This document shows, piece after piece, positions 25,283 through 32,570 of a DNA stretch of 49,511 nt (the first letter of the stretch is position 1; every line of letters starts with the position of its first letter). The stretch lies in contig NZ_LZKI01000185.1 in the NCBI RefSeq assembly GCF_001672755.1, positions 1-49,511 on the forward strand, in the 5' to 3' direction. Made by a program: the position numbers and the translations under genes. The notes under the pieces were generated by a model. That model did no database searches. It was not told the origin of the DNA and saw only the letters and a program-made list of their open reading frames with translations. The DNA is from Mycobacterium colombiense (GTDB lineage Bacteria > Actinomycetota > Actinomycetes > Mycobacteriales > Mycobacteriaceae).

Positions 25283-25312
25283 ACGACCCGCCACAGCGTC
25301 GTGGCGGGTCGT
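25283..25312 (-). terminator. Terminator of hemophore gene
   Basis: A perfect 12-bp stem (ACGACCCGCCAC with GTGGCGGGTCGT) and 6-nt loop lie 12 bp past the hemophore stop, followed by TTTCC in the direction of transcription. Confidence 0.7.
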
Positions 25313-25324
25313 CTCGGACCGGAA

Positions 25325-25723
25325 TCAGCCGGCCATGAACTCCTGGTAAGCCGACTCCAGGGAGGGCGGCAGCGCGGAAACATTGCACTGCCGTTCGGTG
25401 TCGCCGATCGGAGCCAGGATGCCGCGCAGGTCGTTGTACTCCTGCGGGTGGCCGGTGAAGTAGCCGCGCAGGCTCGATTCGGCCTGCGGCCGCGGCTGCC
25501 CGTAGGCGGCCGTCACCACCTGGTTGGCGCCAGGGTGCGCCGCCAGATACTGCTGAGCGGTCCCCTCCACGGAGGAGACGGTGTTGTTCACGCCACCCGG
25601 GCTGCAGTCGGGTGCTGCGGCCGCCGACGGCGCTGCGACGATGCCCATCGCCATACCCCCGAGCAAGCAGCCGGCACTGATCCCGGCAACTTTCCGGCGC
25701 GCGACAATACTGCTGATTTTCAT
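25325..25723 (-). CDS. Secreted heme-binding hemophore, Rv0203-like
   Basis: 132 residues. A Sec signal peptide ends near residue 37 (VAAPSAAAAPDC). Cys40 and Cys113 probably form a disulphide. The central motif QYLAAHPGANQVVTAAYGQ places Tyr59 and His63 exactly where Rv0203 has its heme ligands; the third Rv0203 ligand, His89 as I recall it, appears replaced by Tyr88, with His92 nearby. The role would be heme capture outside the cell and transfer to membrane transporters. AAGGACA precedes the ATG. A Fur/Zur-like palindrome overlaps the promoter region. Confidence 0.85.
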   Translation of the reverse strand: MKISSIVARRKVAGISAGCLLGGMAMGIVAAPSAAAAPDCSPGGVNNTVSSVEGTAQQYLAAHPGANQVVTAAYGQPRPQAESSLRGYFTGHPQEYNDLRGILAPIGDTERQCNVSALPPSLESAYQEFMAG

Positions 25724-25745
25724 GATGTTGGTTGTCCTTCGAAAC

Positions 25746-25757
25746 GAAAATGATTTC
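25746..25757. promoter_or_regulatory. Fur/Zur-like half-palindromic site upstream of hemophore
   Basis: GAAAATGATTTC lies 23-34 bp upstream of the hemophore start. It shares 11 contiguous bases with my recollection of the mycobacterial Zur box core TGAAAATGATTTTCA. No IdeR box was found. Confidence 0.35.
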
Positions 25758-25864
25758 TCTCGCCAGAGGCTCCCGATCCTCGAAATCCAAAGTAGCCGAA
25801 GTCAACAGTGGCGGTGTTCGCTGACGACGAACGCCGGGCGCCGCTAGGGCCGCTCCCGGGGTCT

Positions 25865-25927
25865 TTCGCTAAGCGAATGATCAAACGAGCCGCGAATTTT
25901 TAAGAAAAGGGTCCGGTTCCTAAGGAA
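25865..25927. other. Pair of short odd-centred palindromes
   Basis: TTCGCT-A-AGCGAA (25865-25877) and TTCCT-A-AGGAA (25917-25927) flank an AT-rich stretch in the gap between the hemophore start and the NmrA-like gene end. On the minus strand, the second is followed by TTTTCTTAAAAATT, so the pair may form the terminator of the NmrA-like gene or operators of the hemophore gene. Confidence 0.4.
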
Positions 25928-25953
25928 TTGCGGTCGTGATCGTGACGGAATTG

Positions 25954-26760
25954 TTATCCGGCGCCAGGGCCGGAGCCGTCCCCGTCCGCTGCATGATGCC
26001 CGTCGGTGCTGGGCGGGGCCAGGGTCTGCAGCCACGTGTCGATATCGGGACCGACGACTATCGCCCGGCCCGAAGCGAGCAGCGCGCCGGCGCCCAGCGC
26101 GGCGACCGCGGGTTCTACGGTTCGGACTTGTCGGCCATCGCCTTGCTGGGCAAGCAGTTTCGTTGTCAGGTCGGGCAACCGGATGGCATCCGGGCCGGTG
26201 ATGGTGCGCGGCGAATGCGTCTGTCCCAGGGCTGCCTCGACCAACACGTCGGCGACGGTGTCGGCGGCAATGGGCTGAATCAGCCAGTCCTCGACGACCA
26301 CCTCGTCCGCACTGCAGGTCACGGCGTCGTGGTTGGTCGCGAATTCGTACCACTGCGTCGACTTGACGATCGTCGTCGGCACCGGGCCGTCGAGCAGGAT
26401 TCCTTTGGCTTCCCGCTTGGCCTCGTAATAGGGGAAGCCGTCGAATACCGGGTCTTCGATGCCCGCCAGCGTGGACACCACCAGGCGCTGCACTTCCTGC
26501 CGGGCGCACGCGCCCACGATGTTGCGCGAGGCGGTCGCGAGCGTCTCGGCGATGTCGGACCGCCCGTCGGGCGGCACCGGATTGGATACGTCGATGGCGA
26601 CGTCGACGCCCTTGAGCGCATGCGAAAGCTCATGCCCGTTGAACAGGTCGATGCCGTGCTCGCGCGAAATCTCGACGATCGCGACGTCGCGCGATTTCAG
26701 CCTGGCGACAACGCGGGATCCGGCAGTTCCGGTTGCCCCGATGACGGCGATGGTGGTCAA
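25954..26760 (-). CDS. NmrA-like NAD(P)-binding protein
   Basis: 268 residues from a TTG at 26760, preceded by a GGGGGGAAGAG ribosome-like stretch, which puts TTIAVIGATGTAGSRVVARL at the N-terminus; a TTG 19 codons upstream is also open. The Rossmann motif GATGTAGSRV, the NPVPPDGRSDIAETLAT block and STQWYEFA are typical of atypical SDRs of the NmrA/HSCARG type. It probably senses NAD(P) redox state or reduces a small quinone-like compound. The catalytic Tyr-x3-Lys occurs as YYEAKREAK. No operon partner. Confidence 0.82.
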   Translation of the reverse strand: MTTIAVIGATGTAGSRVVARLKSRDVAIVEISREHGIDLFNGHELSHALKGVDVAIDVSNPVPPDGRSDIAETLATASRNIVGACARQEVQRLVVSTLAGIEDPVFDGFPYYEAKREAKGILLDGPVPTTIVKSTQWYEFATNHDAVTCSADEVVVEDWLIQPIAADTVADVLVEAALGQTHSPRTITGPDAIRLPDLTTKLLAQQGDGRQVRTVEPAVAALGAGALLASGRAIVVGPDIDTWLQTLAPPSTDGHHAADGDGSGPGAG

Positions 26761-26923
26761 TTGCTCTTCCCCCCTTCGAAGCCGCGGCCTAGATCTACCC
26801 AGTAAAGCCACGTTCAAACGAATTGATTAGCTGGGCGCCACGTGAGCTCGGGCCGCAACCGCCGCCGACGTGATCGCGCGCACATCAACCCCCCGGTGTC
26901 CAGGCGTAACGCGGGCCTGGGCC

Positions 26924-26947
26924 GTTTGACGGGTCCCTCGGTGGGAA
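26924..26947 (+). promoter_or_regulatory. SigF-like promoter of CsbD-like gene
   Basis: GTTT-N15-GGGAA lies 57 bp before the ATG. The -35 (GCCGTTTGACGG) is the same as at the glgX and hemerythrin-like genes; the -10 has A for T. Confidence 0.5.
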
Positions 26948-27003
26948 CGCCCTAGGTGCCATCGAGCGCAAGCTCAGTAACCACCGAGAGGGAGGTCGAA
27001 CTT

Positions 27004-27240
27004 ATGGGGGATGACAAGAGCGGGCCGGAAGAAGCGGTCAAGGGCGCCGTCGAAGGCGCGAAGGGGAAGGCCAAGGAGGTCGGCGGGGCCGTGCTCGGTC
27101 GCGACGACCTGACCAAGGAGGGCCAGGCCCAGCAGGACAAAGCCGACGCTCAACGCGATGCGGGCAAGAAGGAAGCCGAAGCCGAGTCGGCGCGCGCGGG
27201 GGCTGACGCGGCCGAAGAGCGCCAGAAGAAGAACCAGTAG
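27004..27240 (+). CDS. Small CsbD-like / microaggregate-binding stress protein
   Basis: 78 residues, highly charged and rich in Ala, Glu and Lys, without a hydrophobic core (EAVKGAVEGAKGKAKEVGGA, KEGQAQQDKADAQRDAGKKE). It resembles CsbD-family and mycobacterial microaggregate-binding protein 1 sequences, which are abundant general stress proteins of unknown mechanism. It is probably disordered or helical. The start at 27004 follows AGAGGGAGGTCG. A strong terminator follows immediately, so it is monocistronic. Confidence 0.8.
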   Translation: MGDDKSGPEEAVKGAVEGAKGKAKEVGGAVLGRDDLTKEGQAQQDKADAQRDAGKKEAEAESARAGADAAEERQKKNQ

Positions 27241-27248
27241 GCCACCCG

Positions 27249-27287
27249 GAAAGGGGCCCGGTCCGGTTTTCCGGCCGGGCCCCTTTC
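27249..27287 (+). terminator. Strong intrinsic terminator
   Basis: A perfect 13-bp stem (GAAAGGGGCCCGG with CCGGGCCCCTTTC) has an inner CCGG/CCGG pairing in its loop and lies 9 bp past the CsbD-like stop. Confidence 0.85.
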
Positions 27288-27326
27288 GCGCGTAGGGTGT
27301 TCCGACGGCGTTGACCTTCGATCGTT

Positions 27327-27350
27327 GGTTTCAAGCCGCTCTACCGGGTA
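27327..27350 (+). promoter_or_regulatory. SigF-like promoter before DUF3349 gene
   Basis: GGTTT-N14-GGGTA has perfect -35 and -10 elements with a spacer one base below the usual range, 58 bp before the ATG. Confidence 0.5.
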
Positions 27351-27407
27351 ATCCACGGCTTGAGTCGCCTTCGGCATGTGGCGTGCGGCGGATGAGCGAG
27401 GTGGAAG

Positions 27408-27692
27408 ATGGGCCTGCGAGATCGGGTACTGAGCGTGGTCGCTTTTCTGCGAGCCGGTTACCCCGGGCGTGCGCCCGAGGTGGGGTACGCACCGCTGCTG
27501 GCGCTGTTGCCGCGGCGAATGTCCGACGACGAAATCACCGCCATCGCCAAACGACTCCTCACGCCGCGCCGGCATGCCATCGACAGCACCGATGTCGGCG
27601 TGGAGATTATCGGCGTCACCGACGAGATGCCGTCCGCCGGCGACATCGAGCGCGTTCTGGTCGCGGTGCAAGCTGGCCGCCACGACGGCTGA
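27408..27692 (+). CDS. DUF3349 family small protein
   Basis: 94 residues. VLSVVAFLRAGYPGRAPEVG, YAPLLALLPRRMSDDEITAI and a conserved SSTDVGVEI-like stretch (DSTDVGVEIIGVTDEMPS) are typical of the DUF3349 family, of which M. tuberculosis has Rv0543c and others. No function is established; the fold is small and helical with a winged-helix look. It converges with the EEP nuclease gene, separated by 3 bp. Confidence 0.82.
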   Translation: MGLRDRVLSVVAFLRAGYPGRAPEVGYAPLLALLPRRMSDDEITAIAKRLLTPRRHAIDSTDVGVEIIGVTDEMPSAGDIERVLVAVQAGRHDG

Positions 27693-27695
27693 ACG

Positions 27696-28460
27696 TCAGA
27701 CCCGTTGCAGATCCACCACCAGCGGGCGGTGGTCGGAAATGGTCATCAGGTCGGATTCCACAGGGCCGCCGCGCAATCGGTGATCATCGGTCAGGATGTG
27801 GTCGAGCTGGCGGTTGGGCAGCTCCGCGGGAAACGTCTGGGCGGCCGCCAGCGCCCGCATCCCCGACCAACGGTGCACGGTCTTCGGGACCATGTTCAGG
27901 TCCCCGGTCAACAACCGTGGTCCCGGGAAGCCGCGCAGGTCGTGAATCAGGCGGCGCAGCTGGCGCCGGTTCCAGCCCGGGACAAACGACAGGTGCGTGT
28001 TGGCCACCGTGAGCCCGCCCAACGGGGTACGCATTTGCGCGATGACCGCCGCCCGCGGCTCCTCGTCGACGATCATGACCCGGTTGGGTCCGGGCAGGTA
28101 CATCGGAAAGCGCATCGGGATGCGGGGCAGCCGCAGCACCTGCCAACTGTCCACCGGATATCGGGACAGCAGCGCGATTCCGTAAGCGGCGGTTCCGGGT
28201 TGCTCGCGGCCGGTCGCGGCCATCCATGTTGCCCCGGGCGTGCCCGAAATGGCCGCCACGAACCGGTGTTCCACCGCGCCCATGGCTTCGGCCGCCGCGG
28301 CGGTCAGGTCCGCGCGCTCGGAGCGGGGCTGATCACAGTCGACCTCTTGCAAGCTGAGCACGTCCGGGTCGAGGCGTCGCACGCAGTCACGCAGCCGCTG
28401 GACGACGACACCGTCACCGACGGTGCGACCATGCAAGATGTTGAACGTCGCGACGCGCAT
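27696..28460 (-). CDS. Endonuclease/exonuclease/phosphatase (EEP) family protein
   Basis: 254 residues. EEP/DNase I fold motifs occur in order: RVATFNILHG at the N-terminus, LSLQEVDCDQPRS (metal-binding Glu), TVANTHLSF, LLTGDLNMVP (Asp/Asn) and TISDHRPLVVDL (catalytic Asp-His). The substrate could be a nucleic acid, inositol phosphate or sphingomyelin-like lipid; no signal peptide is visible, so it is probably cytoplasmic. The ATG at 28460 is preferred since it begins at the first fold strand. It lies downstream of the methyltransferase of the GT2 cassette with a 48-bp gap and may be co-transcribed with it. Confidence 0.86.
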   Translation of the reverse strand: MRVATFNILHGRTVGDGVVVQRLRDCVRRLDPDVLSLQEVDCDQPRSERADLTAAAAEAMGAVEHRFVAAISGTPGATWMAATGREQPGTAAYGIALLSRYPVDSWQVLRLPRIPMRFPMYLPGPNRVMIVDEEPRAAVIAQMRTPLGGLTVANTHLSFVPGWNRRQLRRLIHDLRGFPGPRLLTGDLNMVPKTVHRWSGMRALAAAQTFPAELPNRQLDHILTDDHRLRGGPVESDLMTISDHRPLVVDLQRV

Positions 28461-28508
28461 AGGTTGTCGCCTACCCACTTTCCCCCGGGCGCAGTCACCC
28501 CGGGCGGG

Positions 28509-29135
28509 TCAGCGCGCGCCGGGCACCCCCTCGCGAGCCGCCACCGACCGCCCGTCGCCGGTGTCGAACACGTCGATGACGACATCGCTGTCGCGGTAGC
28601 GGCCAGTGGGCGTCAGCCCCGGTGTCTGCGCGATGACCTGGTGGGCCGCGTCGCCGGTGAGCGGGTAGTCGGCCACCGGGTGACGCCAGTGCGCCGCAAC
28701 GATATTGGCGCCCGGCGCCATCCTCGGGCACTCCCGGCGCAACACCTCGGCCAGGGTGTCCTCCTCCAGGTAGTAGGCGACCTCGCTGAGCACCAGCAGG
28801 TCGAAGGGCCCGGGCGGCCACGGCGCATCCAGCGACGAGCGGGTCAACGTCACCCGGTCGCGGCAGCCGGCCTCCCGCAGCCGGGCATCCGCGCCGCGTA
28901 AGGCCGCCTCGGCAACATCCACCGCGGTCAGGTGATCACAGCGGCGCGCCAGCTGCGCCGTGAGGGTTCCGATCGAGCAGCCCGGCTCGAATCCGTGTCG
29001 GTAGCGGCGCTGTGGCAGCAGCCCGAGGGTGATCGCGTATTTGCGTTGTTCGTACCACCGGGTCGACAGCTGCCAAGGGTCTTCCGTGCCGACGTACATC
29101 TCGTCGAAATAGGCGTCCGGTAGCCGTGCGGTCAC
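28509..29135 (-). CDS. NodS-like SAM-dependent methyltransferase
   Basis: 208 residues from a GTG that overlaps the PIG-L stop as GTGA. It opens with YFDEMYVGTEDPWQLSTRWY and EQRKYAITLGLLP, as in NodS-family methyltransferases. The SAM-binding motif is GFEPGCSIGTLT (NodS-like), followed by LTAVDVAEAALRGA and DLLVLSEVAYYLE. NodS N-methylates the deacetylated glucosamine of Nod factors; here it sits downstream of a sugar deacetylase, so a similar order of deacetylation and methylation is plausible. It is the last gene of a four-gene coupled cassette. The substrate is unknown. Confidence 0.88.
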   Translation of the reverse strand: MTARLPDAYFDEMYVGTEDPWQLSTRWYEQRKYAITLGLLPQRRYRHGFEPGCSIGTLTAQLARRCDHLTAVDVAEAALRGADARLREAGCRDRVTLTRSSLDAPWPPGPFDLLVLSEVAYYLEEDTLAEVLRRECPRMAPGANIVAAHWRHPVADYPLTGDAAHQVIAQTPGLTPTGRYRDSDVVIDVFDTGDGRSVAAREGVPGAR

Positions 29136-29905
29136 CGAAATACGACCTCGCCCACCGCGAGCAGTCGCGGAAGCACGTAGCCCGGCAAGATGGGCGCCGA
29201 TTGGCTTCCATTGCGCTCGAACTGACTTCGATAGAAGTGCGCGGCGCGGCGCTTGCGTTCCAGCGGCCAGCCGGGCCCGGGTATGGAATAGGCCTGCTCC
29301 CACGGCACCGCCGGGTCGGCCGGCACTGCCCAGTGCCACATCCACACTGGGTATTCCAGCAGCGCGGCTCCGCTGTGAGCACACGCGGCGGCGGCCGCCC
29401 GCCCCACGGCTTCGTGATCGGGATGGCCGTCGCCCCGCCACGTCGCCGCACACCACGTCGCAGGCCCCGCGGCCTCGAGAATTTCGGTCAGCCTCTCGGT
29501 GAGTCTGTCTTCGTGATCCGTCAGCTCACCGTCCGGCAAACCCAGGGATATCGGGGGAGGGGCACCCAAAAGCCCTGTGGCCCGCCGCAATTCGTATCTA
29601 CGGGTGGTCTCCATGCGAAGCCGGTCCGAGGCCGACGCGCCGGGATGCGCGGCCCCGCCGTCGCTGACCGAGACGACCTGAACGGCAACTCCCGCCGCGG
29701 TCAGTTGTGCGATCGTCGCGCCCAGGCCCAGGGTTTCGTCGTCGGGATGCGGGGCCACCACGATCAGGCGTGGGCACTCCGCCAGATCCAGGGCTGGCAG
29801 CGGCTTCTCCCCAAAAGCCGCCAGCCACAACGGAGCCGGCGTACCGCCGTGGGTCAGCGGCTTGACCGCAAACCTCGCGCAGTTGCTCGCCGGCAAGGTT
29901 TTCAT
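29132..29905 (-). CDS. PIG-L family (GlcNAc-type) deacetylase
   Basis: 257 residues from an ATG that overlaps the preceding stop as ATGA. Zinc-binding motifs are VVAPHPDDETLG (about 70-80) and GDGHPDHEAVGR. PIG-L/LmbE enzymes, such as MshB in mycothiol synthesis, remove the N-acetyl group from glucosamine derivatives. The N-terminal 45 residues are a non-catalytic extension. Downstream it is coupled to a NodS-like methyltransferase. A mycothiol role is unlikely given the neighbours; a small glycoconjugate is likelier. Confidence 0.9.
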   Translation of the reverse strand: MKTLPASNCARFAVKPLTHGGTPAPLWLAAFGEKPLPALDLAECPRLIVVAPHPDDETLGLGATIAQLTAAGVAVQVVSVSDGGAAHPGASASDRLRMETTRRYELRRATGLLGAPPPISLGLPDGELTDHEDRLTERLTEILEAAGPATWCAATWRGDGHPDHEAVGRAAAAACAHSGAALLEYPVWMWHWAVPADPAVPWEQAYSIPGPGWPLERKRRAAHFYRSQFERNGSQSAPILPGYVLPRLLAVGEVVFR

Positions 29906-30855
29906 GGGGCCCTCATCGCTCGCTGGCCCGCCAGCCGTCCGAGTTCGGCCAGGTCCCGTTCGGCGTGGCTCTGCCGGATGTAGATGCTCAGATCCGCGAC
30001 CCGTTGCGCGTGCCGGCCGTCCTGGCACAGCGGGCCCGGGCCCAATGCGCGCCCGGTACGGGTGATGGCTTCGTCGACGGCGTGTTCCACCACCGTGCGG
30101 ACGCGGCGGGCGAGCAATTGCGCCCTACCGGACTTGTCGAAGGGGTCATCGTCGACCTGGCTCGCGGCCGCGGCCAGGATCGCGTCGCTGGCGGCCAGTG
30201 CGGCGTCCACCGCGCCCAGGTGCGCCAGGGAGTAGGCGTCGGCTGATTGACTTGCGGCGCAACGATATAGCGGATCGGCGACCCTGCGTGCGCCGCCGAG
30301 CCAGCAGGCGGCCACGCCGATCGCGCCGTGCCAGAATCCGGGCCGGGTCAGATAGTCGCCGGGGTCGCCGACGGCGACCGCGTGGGTGTTGGTGAACTGG
30401 ACCGGCCTGGTGTCACTGCCGGCCATCCCGGCGTTCCACCACGTGCTGGGCAACGCCTTGACCGCCGGGTCCGTCGCGGTGACCGCGAACAGGCCGCGCG
30501 TTCCGTCGTCGAGCCGCGCCGTCACCAGCGCATGGGTGCAGAACCCCGCGCCCGAACACCACACCTTTGTGCCGTTCAGGATGAAGGCACCGTTGCTGTC
30601 GGTGGCGGTCAGCACCGCATCCGGGGCCTCGGCCGCCCACACGCCCCAGAGCTGTCCGGGTTCGGGTGGCTTGCCGCCCAATTCGTGAAGTATCGCGACC
30701 GCATCGACATGCGCTTCGGCCACCCTGGCGGCCACGATGTTGTCCTCGGCCAGCTGGGCCAGCCGTTGCCAGCGCTCGGCCGTTCGCCCGGAGGCGGGCA
30801 GTGGAAGCTCGAGTCGTTCCGACTCCAGCCAGTGCTTGACCAAACCCGCCGTCAC
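29902..30855 (-). CDS. Truncated acyl-CoA dehydrogenase-like protein
   Basis: 317 residues from a GTG that overlaps the glycosyltransferase stop as GTGA; a TTG two codons earlier is in frame. The beta-domain FAD motif GAFILNGTKVWCSGAGFCTH and helical C-terminal region (YSLAHLGAVDAALAASDAIL) mark the ACAD fold. It is about 60 residues shorter than normal members, mainly at the N-terminus, and lacks a recognisable catalytic Glu motif near the C-terminus. It may act on a carrier-bound or glycosylated substrate or be non-catalytic. It is the second gene of the cassette. Confidence 0.82.
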   Translation of the reverse strand: MTAGLVKHWLESERLELPLPASGRTAERWQRLAQLAEDNIVAARVAEAHVDAVAILHELGGKPPEPGQLWGVWAAEAPDAVLTATDSNGAFILNGTKVWCSGAGFCTHALVTARLDDGTRGLFAVTATDPAVKALPSTWWNAGMAGSDTRPVQFTNTHAVAVGDPGDYLTRPGFWHGAIGVAACWLGGARRVADPLYRCAASQSADAYSLAHLGAVDAALAASDAILAAAASQVDDDPFDKSGRAQLLARRVRTVVEHAVDEAITRTGRALGPGPLCQDGRHAQRVADLSIYIRQSHAERDLAELGRLAGQRAMRAP

Positions 30856-31577
30856 ACGCAATCACCCGCCGCCGATCTCCCCAATTGCCTGAGGTGATGG
30901 GCGAAACCCAAAGGAGCCCGAGCCTGGGTTCGCGCCGACGTGATCACCGACAATTCGGTGTCACGATGTATGCGATAGCCGGCGGCCTCGAACCGCTCGA
31001 CCAGGTCGACATCCTCGCCCGTCGGCAAGGTGCGGAAGCCGCCCACTCGCCAATATGCCCGGGCGCTGAAGCCCATGTTGGCGCCGTGGATGTGTTCGTG
31101 ATCGTCGTGTCCATGTGCGGGATCGGCTTGGTAGCACCGCATGTAGCGGTCGACGACGTCGGCAGTGTGCTGGCGCCAGTCGGTAACGCGCACGACACCC
31201 AGAACCATGTCGGCGCCGACGCCCAGCTGATGGACCAGCCAGCCCGGATCCACCCGACTGTCGGCGTCGGTGGTGGCAAACCAGCTTCTGGCACCGTCCC
31301 GCAACAGCGATCGGGCGTAACCGAAGCCGACCGCACGGGCCGTCCCGACGTTGTGCACGTCGACGCTGATGAAGTGCACGTCGGGCCCGTACTCGCCGGC
31401 CAGCTCGTCGCTGCCGTCGTCGCATCCGTCCAGCACCACCACGATCGTGACCGGGATCGGAGCGCACAAGGCGGCCGTCAGTACCGCGCGCAGGCATGCC
31501 GGCAGCTTCGCTCGCTCGTTGTGGGCGGGAATCACTACGGCGGCAGCGTCGTAGGCGCATGGCACGGCGGTTGACAT
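30852..31577 (-). CDS. Glycosyltransferase family 2
   Basis: 241 residues from ATG at 31577. The GT-A fold is shown by AAVVIPAHNERAKLPACLRA, VVVLDGCDDGS, the metal-binding ATTDADSRVDPGWL (DxD) and the acceptor block GGFRTLPTGEDVDLVERFE. No transmembrane segment is present, so it is soluble or peripheral. It transfers an activated sugar to an unknown acceptor. It heads a cassette of four genes joined by stop/start overlaps and is preceded by a SigF-like promoter, divergent from the nucleotidyltransferase gene. Confidence 0.9.
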   Translation of the reverse strand: MSTAVPCAYDAAAVVIPAHNERAKLPACLRAVLTAALCAPIPVTIVVVLDGCDDGSDELAGEYGPDVHFISVDVHNVGTARAVGFGYARSLLRDGARSWFATTDADSRVDPGWLVHQLGVGADMVLGVVRVTDWRQHTADVVDRYMRCYQADPAHGHDDHEHIHGANMGFSARAYWRVGGFRTLPTGEDVDLVERFEAAGYRIHRDTELSVITSARTQARAPLGFAHHLRQLGRSAAGDCV

Positions 31578-31588
31578 AACCCAAAGAT

Positions 31589-31612
31589 TTCCCAACTCGC
31601 CATAAGTTAAAC
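31589..31612 (-). promoter_or_regulatory. SigF-like promoter of the GT2 cassette
   Basis: On the minus strand GTTT-N15-GGGAA ends 11 bp before the GT2 ATG. The -35 is perfect and the -10 carries A for T, as at the CsbD-like gene. Confidence 0.5.
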
Positions 31613-31630
31613 AGCTTTGCCTCCGTTGCA

Positions 31631-31656
31631 GGTTGCTTCCACCGCCGGCCGGGTAT
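31631..31656 (+). promoter_or_regulatory. SigF-like promoter of nucleotidyltransferase gene
   Basis: GGTTG-N15-GGGTAT has a perfect -10 and one -35 mismatch, 12 bp before the ATG. It lies back to back with the GT2 cassette promoter. Confidence 0.55.
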
Positions 31657-31668
31657 GACCTATGCACC

Positions 31669-32244
31669 ATGGCAGCCACCGACGCCCACCCCGACGCACC
31701 CGGGTGCGCCACGCGGTTGCGGGATGCACTGCGCGGCGCGGCGTCGGCGCTCAAAGAGAACGGACCGCGTTTCGCCTTGGCCGGCAGCTACGCGTTATGG
31801 GCTTACGGGGCACCGGAACCCAAGCACGACGTGGACCTGGTGGTGACGGAGTCCGATGTGGAGGCGGCCGTGGCGACCCTGACCGACGCCGGGTTCGTCA
31901 TCGAGCGCCCGCCGGAGGATTGGCTGTTCAAGGCCCGCATCGCCGACACGCTCGTCGACGTCCTGCACCGGCTCAACGGGGTACCGGTCGATACCGGCAC
32001 CCTGGACCGTGCCGAACCGCACGACGTACTGGCCATCAGCATGCCGGTGCTACCGCCGACAATGGTGCTCGTGCAGCAGCTGCGGGCGTTGAACGAGCAC
32101 TATTGCGACTTCGCGAAGTTGCTGCCGGCGGTGCGCGCGGTGCGCGAACGGCTCGACTGGGAGGCCATCAGGACGCTGACCGCCGACAACGATTACGCGG
32201 TCGCGTTCCTGGTGCTGGTCGACCGCCTCGGCCTCACGGGCTAG
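31669..32244 (+). CDS. Nucleotidyltransferase-fold protein
   Basis: 191 residues from ATG at 31669. The nucleotidyltransferase signature GSYALWAYGAPEPKHDVDLV (Gly-Ser followed by Asp-x-Asp) is clear, then an alpha-helical C-terminal region (LPAVRAVRERLDWEAIRTL). Related proteins include tRNA-modifying toxins, aminoglycoside nucleotidyltransferase-like proteins and uncharacterised DUF families. No paired antitoxin is evident. Its TAG stop shares a CTAG with the stop of the converging small basic gene. Confidence 0.78.
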   Translation: MAATDAHPDAPGCATRLRDALRGAASALKENGPRFALAGSYALWAYGAPEPKHDVDLVVTESDVEAAVATLTDAGFVIERPPEDWLFKARIADTLVDVLHRLNGVPVDTGTLDRAEPHDVLAISMPVLPPTMVLVQQLRALNEHYCDFAKLLPAVRAVRERLDWEAIRTLTADNDYAVAFLVLVDRLGLTG

Positions 32245-32498
32245 TGATTACGCAGTTTCGCCACCAGCTTGTCTTTGGTCAGGCTTGAATAGCCCGACAT
32301 GCCAAGCTCTTTGGCGCGCTTCTTGAGTTCCGGCACTGTCCAGTCCTGGTACGAGCCGGACTTGCCGCCCCTGCGGGCCACCTTCGACTTACCCTGTCCG
32401 GCGGCCGCATTCGAAATCCGCGCGGCCTTTTCTTTGGAATCGCCCTTCTTACGCAAATCCTGGTACAACTTTTCGTTCTTGATCGACGAACGCGGCAT
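32241..32498 (-). CDS. Small basic protein with Rho_N/SAP-like C-terminus
   Basis: 85 residues, strongly basic. The N-terminal block MPRSSIKNEKLYQDLRKKGD followed by SKEKAARISNAAA is a conserved DUF (I believe DUF7218), and the C-terminal WTVPELKKRAKELGMSGYSS is a Rho_N/SAP-like helix-extended-helix motif that usually binds nucleic acid. A perfect AGGAGG ribosome site precedes ATG at 32498. It lies 72 bp downstream of katE. A nucleoid- or RNA-binding stress role is inferred. Confidence 0.82.
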   Translation of the reverse strand: MPRSSIKNEKLYQDLRKKGDSKEKAARISNAAAGQGKSKVARRGGKSGSYQDWTVPELKKRAKELGMSGYSSLTKDKLVAKLRNH

Positions 32499-32539
32499 TT
32501 CATCCTCCTGTCCACCATGAGACGTCCTAACACTCCGAG

Positions 32540-32565
32540 TGCCCGCCGCGGGCGCATAAAAAACC
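32540..32565 (-). promoter_or_regulatory. Possible SigF-like promoter of small basic gene
   Basis: On the minus strand GGTTT-N16-GGGCA lies 41 bp before the ATG. The -35 is perfect; the -10 has C in place of T. Confidence 0.35.
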
Positions 32566-32570
32566 ACGTC

